Shown in pieces: positions 1-6,308 of a stretch of DNA of 6,340 bases. Made by a program: the position numbers and the translations under genes. The notes under the pieces were generated by a model that searched no databases, was not told the DNA's origin, and saw only the letters and a list, made by a program, of their open reading frames with translations. The stretch covers positions 1 through 6,340 of the forward strand of contig DNAD01000142.1 in assembly GCA_003484785.1 (NCBI GenBank). The letters run 5' to 3'. This DNA comes from Lachnospiraceae bacterium (GTDB taxonomy: Bacteria > Bacillota > Clostridia > Lachnospirales > Lachnospiraceae). Within the stretch, counting starts at the first letter, position 1, and each line of letters starts with the position of its first letter.

Positions 1-29
1 GCAAGAATTATATCCACATATTGTTTCAC
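1..29 (-). CDS. possible start of the next gene downstream of the kinase (cut by window edge)
   Basis: On the minus strand a GTG codon at 29-27 opens a frame that stays open to the window edge and reads MKQYVDIIL. It begins 6 nt after the kinase stop codon. A purine-rich AAGGGGG stretch inside the last kinase codons lies about 10 nt upstream and could act as ribosome binding site. A nearby ATG at 19-17 in another frame stops after three codons, so it is not the start. The tight spacing suggests translational coupling to the kinase, and a receiver protein would fit functionally. Only nine codons are visible, so neither the product nor the reality of the gene can be established. Confidence 0.3.
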
Positions 30-35
30 GATGAT

Positions 36-3000
36 CTATCCCCCTTCCAGGAGCTTTTTTATAGTATCAATATCCTTAAGATACTGTTCCTTAAAGCTCT
101 GATGTCTCTTTTTAAGCTGCTCTGTATCGGAATCCCTTGCCGCGTTCTCAAGCTCCTGGGCAAAGGCGGCTGTCTCTGTCAGCCCCAGTGTCTTAAAGCT
201 GCTCTTTATGGAATGAACACTCGTCCTGTAGCCGCCCGTATCCATGATCTCGCAGCATTTGTCCAGCTCTTTAAGCTTCTCGGAGCTTGAAGAGACAAGA
301 TCCCCCAAAAGCTCCAGATAAAAGCCGGTATTATATCCGCAGAATTCCAAAGCGCTTTCCGTGTTTACGCCTGCGTTTTTGAGCCTGTCAATAATGTCCT
401 CCGAAGAAGGAGTACTCAGCGATCCGTTAAGGTCAGTCAGGTCAGGCATACCCGGTTCGGAGTTATCGCTTAACTGCTTCAGGTCATCGGCGGGCCTTTT
501 CGGAGCAAACTCAAGAACAGGCTCTGCTGAGACTTCCTCTGAGGACATGCTTACAATGTCGCCCGGCAGATATTGTAATAGGATCCTTTCAAGCTTGTCA
601 ACCTCTATGGGCTTTGAAAGGTAATCGTCGAAGCCGGCCTCGAAATAGGATTCCCTGGCACCGCTGACCGCGTTTGCCGTAAGAGCGATGACAGTGGTTA
701 TCTTTGAGATCAGATGGCTGCTTCTAAGGGCGGCAAGAGTTTCGATCCCGTCCATTCCGGGCATCATATGGTCAAGGAAGATGATATGATAAAAGTTCTT
801 TTTGGCAAGCTTTAGCGTCTCCTCCCCGCTTAAGGCAGTGTCCGGCGTTATCTCATAGAGCTTCATCAGATTTGTAACGACCTTAAGGTTCATGCTGTTA
901 TCATCCACCACAAGGATCCGGGCATCCTTACAGACCGGATGCTCTGCCAAATCCCGGCTGCCGTTATTCTTCCTGATGCGCTCCGAGTAGTTGCCTATGG
1001 GCTGGTCCGAGGCGATCTCCTGCTTTAAGACAAAGGAAAAACCGGAGCCCTTGCCGTAAACGCTTTCCACCTTGAGACTGCTGCCCATCATGGCAAGGAG
1101 CTTTGCAACGATGGACATTCCCAGGCCTGTGCCCTCTATGCTGCGGTTTCTGGTCACGTCAAGCCTCTGGAAGGATTCAAACAGCCTGTCCATATCCTCT
1201 TCCTTAATGCCTATTCCGGTATCCTTAACCTCAACTTCGATAAAGGAAAAGCCCTCCTCCCTTTTTTCCTCTCTCAGGCTAAGGGTTATCGTACCGGATT
1301 CGGTATACTTTACCGCGTTGGTAAGAAGGTTCATTATGATCTGGGTGATCCGCACATCATCGCCTGTAAGGACCGAGGGCAGGCCTTCGTCAACATTGAC
1401 CGCAAGCTCAAGTGACCTGGCCTTTGCTCTTTCCGAGACAGAGTTTACCAGATTGTTTATCAGGTCAGCCAGCTCATATTTTACCGGGATTATCTCCATC
1501 TTTCCGTCCTCGATCTTTGAGAAATCGAGAATGCTGTTGATTATGGCAAGGAGGTTTTTGCCCGCTGACCGGATATTCGACGCGTACTCAAGGATGTCCG
1601 GGTTTCGGGCCTCTCTGAGGATCATTTCATTCATGCCCAGCACAGCGTTAATGGGTGTCCTTATCTCGTGGGACATCTGGGCAAGGAACCGGCTCTTTGC
1701 GTTGCCTGCGGCAATAGCGGCATCGGCCGCCTCCCTGATCTGTCTGTTGGATCTTTCCTGCCAGTTGATAAGGTCGGTAAGAAGCTTATACACCATCACG
1801 ATGCACAGAAGGGAGGTAAACAGGCCGGTGAAGGTATAGATGATTATCCTGCCGTAGATCGAGCGCACATCCGAAACGCTGTAAACGGTAAACCGGGAGA
1901 TATCATCCTGTGAGGCGATGAGAACCTTAAGGACTTTGTCGTAGTCCTTTATCACCATTGTGCTCGATCCGTCTGCCCTGATACGGCTGTAGGGAAGAGA
2001 AGAAATGTTGGTCTGGCTGCTGCTTGACATCTGGTAGGTCCCGTATGGATGGTTGATTATATTTCCTTCCGTGTCCACAAGGAAGGAGTAGCCCGAATCG
2101 GAATAGCTGTCTCCAAGGATGTCGATCAGCTTGTCCATGAAGAAATCTATCCCGAAGATCCCGAGAAACTCACCTGTGGATATGTCATATACTGCCTCGG
2201 AAAATGTGATGCAGTATCCGCCGGTCTGGTCGTCGTAGTAGGGCGCAGAGATGCTCCAGCCGGACTTTGATGCCAGGGTCATCTTATACCAGGGCCTTTC
2301 CGCCACCTGCCAGCCGGGCTCCGGCTTCCAGCCTGTGTTCATGTATACCTGGGGATCAAGGGCGGGATTGGACATATAGGTCGCGGATATCTCCGGATAT
2401 CGCATGGTTATATTGTTTAAGAAGCTTATTGTGCGGTCATAATCGCTGAGCATTCCGGGGTCGGTGGAGATTATGTTCACGAACATGTCAAGAATGCTCT
2501 TCTGTGTACTTATCCATTCGGCCAGCTGGAACTCGTAGATCTCGGCCTTGTTTTTCATAAGGGAGTTTCCGAGCTTTACGCCGGCTGAGATATTGATATA
2601 GAGATTAATGCATATGACCGAGAACATGAAGATAAGGATAATGGTGCGGAATCGCGTGCTGACCCTGGAATCGCTTTCAAGCACTCCTTCCGTATGCTTA
2701 TCCTGCTCGCTCCTTACTATGCTTGAATAGGATATGAGCTGTCCTATCATTTCGGAAAGCTTTTCGGCGGAAGCATGGATCTCCGCCATGGCTTCCTCGT
2801 TATCCGGAGAGCCTTTGAGCATTTCCCTGTCAGAGCTCTTTAATATCCTTGAAAGGGGGGCGTTTAAGCGCGAGGTTATCCGGTTCAGGAATTCCTCCTT
2901 TGACGAGAGGGCTTTTTCGGCCTGCTTTCTGTCCCTGAAGGAGCGGACATACAGGATGAGTATGATGATGAAAAGAGCAACGGAAAGGGTGAGCGTGATA

Positions 3001-3824
3001 AACAGCTGGATATATGAGGTTCTGTAAAGATCCCAGTCGCTTTCGCTTACGATCAGGATCCATCCGTAGCCGGATCTGTCGGCAAAGAGGTTTTCGTAAA
3101 GAAACTCGTCCTTTATCCTGAGGGTCACGGCCTCATCGGACTGCTTTGCGAGGGACAATATTCCCGCGTAGTCGGGGAGGGCATCAGTCAGGGGCATTCC
3201 TATAAGAGAGTCCTCCGAGCAGCCTGCAATTATACCCTCATCCGTTACGATAACGGCATTTCTCTGGCCCTCATCATGCATCTGTTCGATATGGGCCTGT
3301 ATGTTCTCCATTGTATAATCAACGGCCAGGACCGTATCCAGGTCGTTCAGCATGACAGACACGGTATAACACATCTCTTTGGTCATCGCGTCCTGATAGG
3401 GCGAGGAAACGTAGGTAACGCCGGGGCTTTTTGCGGCGCCCGTGTACCAGACGCGCTCCTTTGCCACATAGTCGTCGGGCATGTCAAAATCAGGTATCAG
3501 CGTAAAGCCTTCTCCTGCGGCGTAAACATTGAACACACCGGTGTCCTGTTTGATTAGCTCTGCCTTTTTTTCGCGGATAAACTCATCAAGGGAAGCTGTG
3601 TCTTTTGTATGATCCCCGGCCATCAGCGCCAGCTGCATGGTAAGGTTCTGGGCGCCGCCTATGGTACCCATAAGCTCACCGCTTATCTTCTCGAGCTGGT
3701 AGATACCGGAATCAAGGGTCTGCTTCCTGGTCTGCCGAAAGACTATCCAGGTATCCATGAAGGTCACTGCAAAGAGCAGGACAGTAATGAAAATGATAAC
3801 AGGTGTTTGCTTTTGCTTGCTCAT
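36..3824 (-). CDS. tandem-dCache hybrid sensor histidine kinase with REC and HPt domains
   Basis: This 1262-residue membrane kinase senses extracytoplasmic ligands and runs a His-Asp-His phosphorelay. Visible order: TM about 9-29; first dCache sensor about 30-271; TM about 272-293; a degenerate DHp-like helix pair about 304-372; TM about 392-412; second dCache about 413-657; TM about 659-681; HisKA with SHE/IRTP and phosphoacceptor His719; HATPase with N box near 832-840, DTGIGI at 868-873 and EGTGLGM at 897-903; REC about 968-1086 with acidic pair D974/D975, phospho-Asp1018, T1049 and K1071; an acidic Ser-rich linker; HPt with HSIKSS at His1204. All catalytic motifs of the second half are intact. 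There is no DNA-binding or cyclase output, so phosphate presumably leaves from the HPt to a separate regulator. The ATG at 3824 is preceded three codons upstream by an in-frame TGA, so it is the most upstream ATG; its ribosome binding site is weak (TGAG). It is divergent from folE. Ordinary hybrid kinases carry a single sensor, which explains the unusual length. Confidence 0.95.
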   Translation of the reverse strand: MSKQKQTPVIIFITVLLFAVTFMDTWIVFRQTRKQTLDSGIYQLEKISGELMGTIGGAQNLTMQLALMAGDHTKDTASLDEFIREKKAELIKQDTGVFNVYAAGEGFTLIPDFDMPDDYVAKERVWYTGAAKSPGVTYVSSPYQDAMTKEMCYTVSVMLNDLDTVLAVDYTMENIQAHIEQMHDEGQRNAVIVTDEGIIAGCSEDSLIGMPLTDALPDYAGILSLAKQSDEAVTLRIKDEFLYENLFADRSGYGWILIVSESDWDLYRTSYIQLFITLTLSVALFIIILILYVRSFRDRKQAEKALSSKEEFLNRITSRLNAPLSRILKSSDREMLKGSPDNEEAMAEIHASAEKLSEMIGQLISYSSIVRSEQDKHTEGVLESDSRVSTRFRTIILIFMFSVICINLYINISAGVKLGNSLMKNKAEIYEFQLAEWISTQKSILDMFVNIISTDPGMLSDYDRTISFLNNITMRYPEISATYMSNPALDPQVYMNTGWKPEPGWQVAERPWYKMTLASKSGWSISAPYYDDQTGGYCITFSEAVYDISTGEFLGIFGIDFFMDKLIDILGDSYSDSGYSFLVDTEGNIINHPYGTYQMSSSSQTNISSLPYSRIRADGSSTMVIKDYDKVLKVLIASQDDISRFTVYSVSDVRSIYGRIIIYTFTGLFTSLLCIVMVYKLLTDLINWQERSNRQIREAADAAIAAGNAKSRFLAQMSHEIRTPINAVLGMNEMILREARNPDILEYASNIRSAGKNLLAIINSILDFSKIEDGKMEIIPVKYELADLINNLVNSVSERAKARSLELAVNVDEGLPSVLTGDDVRITQIIMNLLTNAVKYTESGTITLSLREEKREEGFSFIEVEVKDTGIGIKEEDMDRLFESFQRLDVTRNRSIEGTGLGMSIVAKLLAMMGSSLKVESVYGKGSGFSFVLKQEIASDQPIGNYSERIRKNNGSRDLAEHPVCKDARILVVDDNSMNLKVVTNLMKLYEITPDTALSGEETLKLAKKNFYHIIFLDHMMPGMDGIETLAALRSSHLISKITTVIALTANAVSGARESYFEAGFDDYLSKPIEVDKLERILLQYLPGDIVSMSSEEVSAEPVLEFAPKRPADDLKQLSDNSEPGMPDLTDLNGSLSTPSSEDIIDRLKNAGVNTESALEFCGYNTGFYLELLGDLVSSSSEKLKELDKCCEIMDTGGYRTSVHSIKSSFKTLGLTETAAFAQELENAARDSDTEQLKKRHQSFKEQYLKDIDTIKKLLEGG
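2709..2915 (-). other. degenerate DHp (HisKA-like) segment inside the kinase, His replaced by Ser
   Basis: Residues about 304-372 of the kinase align with its own catalytic DHp domain at about 705-771. F312-L313, P323 and L356 match F713-L714, P724 and L758. I349, I360, S367 and I369 match I751, I762, S769 and I771. The offset is 401 in the first helix and 402 in the second, so one single-residue gap is needed. Ser318 (codon TCG, 2871-2873) sits where the phosphoacceptor His719 stands, and Arg319 replaces the adjacent Glu720. No ATPase domain follows; instead another TM and sensor begin. It is probably a dimerising or signal-transmitting pseudo-DHp left by duplication of a sensor-TM-DHp unit. 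The alignment was done by eye. Confidence 0.65.
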
Positions 3825-3861
3825 ATCTGCTCACAGGTAGGAATACACTGGCTACATAAAG

Positions 3862-3890
3862 ATTATGACATATTTCCCGCTATATTTCCA
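3862..3890 (-). promoter_or_regulatory. candidate extended -10 promoter for the kinase
   Basis: On the minus strand TGGAAA (3890-3885, 4 of 6 to consensus) is followed after 17 nt by CATAAT (3867-3862, 5 of 6). A TGT directly precedes the -10, which gives an extended -10 element. Transcription would begin near 3855, leaving a leader of about 30 nt before the kinase ATG. It lies in the same 153-bp gap as the folE promoter, with no overlap of the core elements. Confidence 0.45.
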
Positions 3891-3920
3891 TATAAATGGA
3901 GGCAGTTCTGCCTGAAAAGA

Positions 3921-3949
3921 TTGACAAAATCCGTGCTCAAGTATATAAA
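3921..3949 (+). promoter_or_regulatory. strong sigma-A-type promoter of folE
   Basis: A perfect TTGACA (3921-3926) and TATAAA (3944-3949, 5 of 6) are separated by the ideal 17 nt. The expected transcription start is about 3955-3957. This leaves a leader of only about 20 nt before the chosen folE start, so a leader riboswitch is excluded for this promoter. The strength of the match suggests steady expression. Confidence 0.8.
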
Positions 3950-3967
3950 TACTGTTATGGCAACACT

Positions 3968-3972
3968 GGAGG
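3968..3972 (+). promoter_or_regulatory. ribosome binding site deciding the folE start
   Basis: GGAGG lies 5 nt before the ATG at 3978 and only 2 nt before the ATG at 3975. The ATG at 3957 has no such site and coincides with the predicted transcription start. This favours 3978 as the initiation codon. Confidence 0.7.
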
Positions 3973-3977
3973 ATATG

Positions 3978-4547
3978 ATGAAAGAACATCGGATAAATGA
4001 GGATAAGATCAGGGAGGCGGTGAGGCTCTTTCTCGAGGGGATAGGAGAGGATCCCGAAAGAGAGGGGCTTATTGAGACTCCCGAGAGGATAGTAAGGATG
4101 AGCCGGGAGCTTTTTTGCGGAATGGACGATGAAGCCCGGGTTCATCTTCAGAAATGCTTTGAGACGCGGAATAAGGGCATAGTCATTGAAAAGGATATTA
4201 AGTTTTATTCCCTTTGTGAGCATCATCTGCTTCCTTTTTTTGGTTATGTACATATCGGTTATGTTCCGGACGGGAAGGTGACCGGCTTAAGCAAGCTTGC
4301 CAGATGCGTGGAGACCTATGCAAGGCGGCTGCAGATCCAGGAAAACCTGACCTGGGAGATCATGGAGGCCGTAAGCGGGGTACTGGAGCCCAAAGGAGTA
4401 ACGGTCATGATCGAAGCCGAGCATATGTGCATGTCCATGAGGGGAGTGGAAAAGGAGAGCGCAAAGACCGTTACCGTCGCCTCCTGCGGTGTGTTTGAGA
4501 CCGATCCGTCCCTTCAGAATATTTTTCTGCAGACTGTTAAACGATAA
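3978..4547 (+). CDS. folE: GTP cyclohydrolase I, type IA
   Basis: FolE converts GTP and water to 7,8-dihydroneopterin triphosphate and formate, the first step of tetrahydrofolate synthesis. It is a cytosolic zinc enzyme that forms a homodecamer in known members. From the chosen start the protein has 189 residues, normal for the family. The signature [16 protein letters not shown] runs over residues 80-95. Zn ligands by homology are C80, H83 and C151, and H82 and H149 correspond to catalytic histidines. GLSKLAR (103-109) and the MRGV segment (154-157) are further family motifs. The frame is open far upstream (to 3609, antisense to the kinase), but that part has no FolE similarity and lies upstream of the promoter. 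The start at 3978 is chosen from the GGAGG site and promoter position; 3957 and 3975 are alternatives. No other folate gene is next to it in the window, so it appears to be transcribed alone or with the tiny ORF behind it. Confidence 0.96.
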   Translation: MKEHRINEDKIREAVRLFLEGIGEDPEREGLIETPERIVRMSRELFCGMDDEARVHLQKCFETRNKGIVIEKDIKFYSLCEHHLLPFFGYVHIGYVPDGKVTGLSKLARCVETYARRLQIQENLTWEIMEAVSGVLEPKGVTVMIEAEHMCMSMRGVEKESAKTVTVASCGVFETDPSLQNIFLQTVKR

Positions 4548-4589
4548 GACCGGTTTCCCGGCATCTGTTTTCCTTGATGAGGTTTTTTT

Positions 4590-4703
4590 ATGATAAAAGA
4601 ACTCACAGTTGGTCAATGGCCGGATCATCTGAAACAACATCCCATCCCGGAGCTTGTGGATGAAGAATGCCTGTCGTTACTATCACAGCCCAAAAGGCTG
4701 TGA
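4590..4703 (+). CDS. small ORF of 37 codons after folE, unrecognised
   Basis: ATG at 4590 is preceded by TGAGG with a 7-nt T-only spacer, a well-placed ribosome binding site. The ORF begins 42 nt after folE. It reads MIKELTVGQWPDHLKQHP at the N-terminus and ends QPKRL, with no membrane segment or Cys pair. I do not recognise a family. The last nine codons and the TGA stop lie in the left arm and loop/right arm of a long inverted repeat. It could be a genuine small protein, the surviving 5' end of a truncated gene, or chance. The good initiation signal is the only positive evidence. Confidence 0.3.
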   Translation: MIKELTVGQWPDHLKQHPIPELVDEECLSLLSQPKRL

Positions 4704-4711
4704 ATAGTAAC
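4676..4711. terminator. long stem-loop in the folE/cupin convergent gap
   Basis: GTTACTATCACAGCC (4676-4690) pairs with GGCTGTGAATAGTAAC (4696-4711) around the loop CAAAA. This gives a 15-bp stem with a single bulged A. It begins 2 nt after the cupin stop on the minus strand and lies about 130 nt after folE on the plus strand. No T-tract follows on either strand, so it is not a classical intrinsic terminator. A bidirectional 3'-end stabiliser or factor-assisted terminator is the simplest reading. The outer arms share the word GTTACTAT with the operator candidate in front of the cupin. Confidence 0.5.
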
Positions 4712-4713
4712 AG

Positions 4714-5052
4714 CTAAATAAAATCTTCCCTCATGGGTGAGAAGATATCCAGGAGGATGCCATCTTCAAGGCAGACACAACCATGGGTGATCCCGTCTTT
4801 TTTCAGCATCGTATCCCCGGCCTGAACAATATTCTTTTCATTTCCGATGGTGAACTCAAATTTCCCGGATACCACATAGGTTATCTGGGTATGGGGGTGC
4901 GAATGCAGAGCGCCGACGGATCCCTTTTTAAAATGATTCTCCACCACCATCAGCTCGTCCGTGTAGCTCTTGACAAAGCGCTCCACGCCTTCGGAGACGT
5001 TTTCACCATTTACTTCATTGCTGAATAACCATCTTTTGTTTTTTTCGTTCAT
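4714..5052 (-). CDS. small single-domain cupin, KdgF-like
   Basis: A 112-residue cytosolic protein with one cupin barrel. The first cupin motif is HSHPHTQITYVVSG (50-63), giving metal ligand candidates H50, H52 and Q56; GITH ends at H90, the fourth. Gln in place of the usual Glu, the HPHxQITYV wording and the C-terminal LDIFSPMREDF (101-111) closely resemble KdgF. KdgF proteins help convert 4,5-unsaturated uronates from pectin or alginate breakdown to linear keto sugars. The residues D102, F104 and R108 in that tail correspond to the conserved KdgF C-terminal motif. The start is well supported by AAGGAG 6 nt upstream of the ATG. No other pectin or uronate gene is visible, so the substrate is uncertain and a generic cupin is possible. 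It is downstream of the AEC transporter on the same strand, 102 bp apart, with its own candidate operator. Confidence 0.85.
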   Translation of the reverse strand: MNEKNKRWLFSNEVNGENVSEGVERFVKSYTDELMVVENHFKKGSVGALHSHPHTQITYVVSGKFEFTIGNEKNIVQAGDTMLKKDGITHGCVCLEDGILLDIFSPMREDFI

Positions 5053-5078
5053 CGCTGACTCCTTTTTCTTAGTGATTG

Positions 5079-5099
5079 CTTATAGTTACAATAGTAACT
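5079..5099 (-). promoter_or_regulatory. palindromic operator with -10-like box before the cupin
   Basis: AGTTAC (5084-5089) and GTAACT (5094-5099) form a perfect 6-bp inverted repeat with spacer AATA. On the minus strand the repeat runs directly into TATAAG (5084-5079), a plausible -10, about 15 nt upstream of the ribosome binding site. The -35 region is poor (TCATAT at 17-nt spacing), which would fit an activator-dependent or weak promoter. The wording resembles TACT...GTAA-type sites of HxlR/YodB-like regulators, but no such regulator gene is in the window. The regulator assignment is inference. Confidence 0.45.
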
Positions 5100-5154
5100 G
5101 TATATGATCATTTTTATCTAATCTGACAGGTACACGATATCCGTCCCGCATTCG

Positions 5155-6075
5155 CTATCCCAGCAGAGCCTGACCGAGAGCCATCACTGCCGGAAGGCTG
5201 ACGGAAAAGACTATCGTGGAAAATAATACCGATCTGGCACACAATTCCGGTTTTGTTCCGGTTTGTATCGAATAGATGGTAGTCAGAGTCGCACAGGGAC
5301 AGGATATAAATACCAGTATGCAGAGCTTTGACTGAAGATCCATCTTAAGAGGCGTGAGCAGCAGCATGGTAACAAGCGGAATAAGGAAATTCCGAAACAG
5401 CGCCACAAGATAAACCAGCTTTTCCCGAAAGAGGGCAAGCAGATCGTTCTCGGAAAGCATCACCCCGATTATGATAAGAGATAACGGAGTGATCATGGTG
5501 CCGATACTGCTGATCACGGTCTGTATGGGAGCCGGCCAGTGAAGGCCGAGTATCAGCATGACAAGAAGGAGGGCGGTGGTGATGTTCGGTACCGAAAGGA
5601 GCGATTTAAGCCTGAAGCGCTCTCCCGTAAACATCGGAACCTGAATGGCAAAGAACAGCACATTAAAGGCAATCATAGCCGCCGAGTTATACAGAACCGC
5701 GATCTCACCGAACAGGGCGAGGCAGAGAGGCAGCCCCAGAAAGGTACAGTTGGGGAAGGTGATAAGGCTCGTGATGGCGGCCGCAAGCTTCTTTTCGGTA
5801 TGGATCAGCCTATGAATGATAAGGCTCAGCGCCATCGTGCCTCCGAACACGATAAACATCATTGCAACAGCCTGCTTCAGATTGCTGAATTCCTCAGCGC
5901 CAAGCTCTAAGCTTGCGCCGGAGAGGATAGTGAAGGGAAGGACGAGGGAAGAGCAAAAACGTGTGAGAAACACCCTCTGTTCGGGGTTTATAAGCTTTAG
6001 CTTTCCCGCTGTGTAACCAACCGACACATAACAGAAAATGATGAGTATCTGTTGTAAGATCTGTGCTATGGGCAT
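5155..6075 (-). CDS. AEC-family (auxin efflux carrier-like) membrane transporter
   Basis: From the ATG at 6075 this is a 306-residue inner-membrane protein with about ten hydrophobic segments, near residues 4-24, 36-54, 68-91, 99-122, 128-148, 165-180, 185-207, 219-240, 250-270 and 282-303. Family features are the N-terminal VGYTAGK after the first segment, FPNCTFLGLPL (107-117) with the conserved Asn and Gly-x-Pro, the TPLSLIIIGVML segment (about 196-207), and a C-terminal half ending in a SVSLP helix. AEC members export or exchange organic acids such as malate and other small anions; the substrate cannot be read from sequence. The frame extends to a GTG at 6132, but those 19 extra residues are polar and untypical. 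Neither start has a clear ribosome binding site, and 6075 is chosen because its N-terminus fits the family. It is followed on the same strand by the cupin. Confidence 0.9.
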   Translation of the reverse strand: MPIAQILQQILIIFCYVSVGYTAGKLKLINPEQRVFLTRFCSSLVLPFTILSGASLELGAEEFSNLKQAVAMMFIVFGGTMALSLIIHRLIHTEKKLAAAITSLITFPNCTFLGLPLCLALFGEIAVLYNSAAMIAFNVLFFAIQVPMFTGERFRLKSLLSVPNITTALLLVMLILGLHWPAPIQTVISSIGTMITPLSLIIIGVMLSENDLLALFREKLVYLVALFRNFLIPLVTMLLLTPLKMDLQSKLCILVFISCPCATLTTIYSIQTGTKPELCARSVLFSTIVFSVSLPAVMALGQALLG

Positions 6076-6145
6076 AACTTTATCTATCCAGAGGTAGTTG
6101 TTCGCAGTAAAACAAGAGTTACCATTCACCACCGAATCGCGCTTT

Positions 6146-6167
6146 GGAACAAACTTTAGTTTGTCCC
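6146..6167. repeat. inverted repeat 1, transporter leader
   Basis: GGAACAAACT and AGTTTGTCCC form a 10-bp stem with one mismatch and a TT gap. The word GTTTGTCC (6159-6166) recurs directly at 6223-6230, next to the candidate -35. No T-tract follows in the direction of the transporter. Confidence 0.75.
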
Positions 6168-6168
6168 G

Positions 6169-6193
6169 ATTCAGTCAGCTTTGCTGACTGAAT
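6169..6193. repeat. inverted repeat 2, perfect 11-bp stem
   Basis: ATTCAGTCAGC (6169-6179) and GCTGACTGAAT (6183-6193) are perfect complements around TTT. It abuts inverted repeat 1 with one base between them. In a minus-strand transcript the two would form back-to-back hairpins near the 5' end. Confidence 0.85.
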
Positions 6194-6202
6194 AATTACC
6201 AT

Positions 6203-6231
6203 AACATATGGCTTTAGATGGGGTTTGTCCA
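6203..6231 (-). promoter_or_regulatory. candidate promoter for the AEC transporter
   Basis: On the minus strand TGGACA (6231-6226, 5 of 6) and TATGTT (6208-6203, 4 of 6) are 17 nt apart, so transcription would start near 6196. The -10 lies inside a small palindrome, CCATA-ACA-TATGG (6199-6211). The -35 overlaps another, GATGG...CCATC (6217-6233). Both could be operators. The resulting leader of about 120 nt would contain the two hairpins at 6146-6193. Confidence 0.4.
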
Positions 6232-6236
6232 TCGCA

Positions 6237-6258
6237 GCGGTTCCTCGTCAGAGGCCGC
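6237..6258. repeat. inverted repeat 3, GC-rich stem
   Basis: GCGG, a TT bulge and CCTC pair with GAGG and CCGC around loop GTCA, giving 8 bp in all. It directly abuts the next palindrome with no base between. Confidence 0.6.
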
Positions 6259-6282
6259 GTGAGATTTTTTTAAAAATCTCAC
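6259..6282. repeat. inverted repeat 4, perfect 11-bp stem
   Basis: GTGAGATTTTT (6259-6269) and AAAAATCTCAC (6272-6282) are perfect complements separated by TT. As DNA this is an almost gapless palindrome able to form a cruciform. It lacks a T-tract outside the stem, so it does not look like a normal terminator on either strand. Confidence 0.85.
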
Positions 6283-6285
6283 ATA

Positions 6286-6308
6286 GAAGAATCGCTATGC
6301 GATTCTTC
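6286..6308. repeat. inverted repeat 5, perfect 10-bp stem
   Basis: GAAGAATCGC (6286-6295) and GCGATTCTTC (6299-6308) are perfect complements around TAT. A further small stem, CCTT-AGCG-AAGG (6308-6319), follows, sharing one base. No gene is visible from 6133 to 6340, and almost all of that stretch from 6146 to 6319 lies in hairpins. Confidence 0.85.

Noticed and set aside
1072..1839. 255-codon plus-strand frame opposite the kinase
   Set aside because: It is the antisense shadow of the HisKA/HATPase region: Ser/Arg-rich, with no recognisable domain.
3888..3899. CCATATAAATGG palindrome between the divergent promoters
   Set aside because: Only the four outer bases pair around an AT-rich core; chance is likely in this AT-rich gap.
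3609..3977. Long upstream extension of the folE frame
   Set aside because: It is antisense to the kinase 5' end, has no FolE similarity, and lies upstream of the promoter and ribosome binding site.
3950..3977. Tetrahydrofolate riboswitch before folE
   Set aside because: The leader predicted from the promoter is only about 20 nt, far too short for a riboswitch.
4550..4561. CCGG-TTTC-CCGG stem as a folE terminator
   Set aside because: A 4-bp stem without an immediate T-tract is too weak, and the later TTTTTTT run serves as spacer before the small ORF.
5100..5154. Intrinsic terminator after the AEC transporter
   Set aside because: Only imperfect short palindromes around ACGATATCCGT are present and no stem followed by a T-tract is found on the minus strand.
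6076..6132. GTG start extending the AEC transporter by 19 residues
   Set aside because: No ribosome binding site is seen and the added polar residues do not fit the family N-terminus; it is kept only as an alternative.
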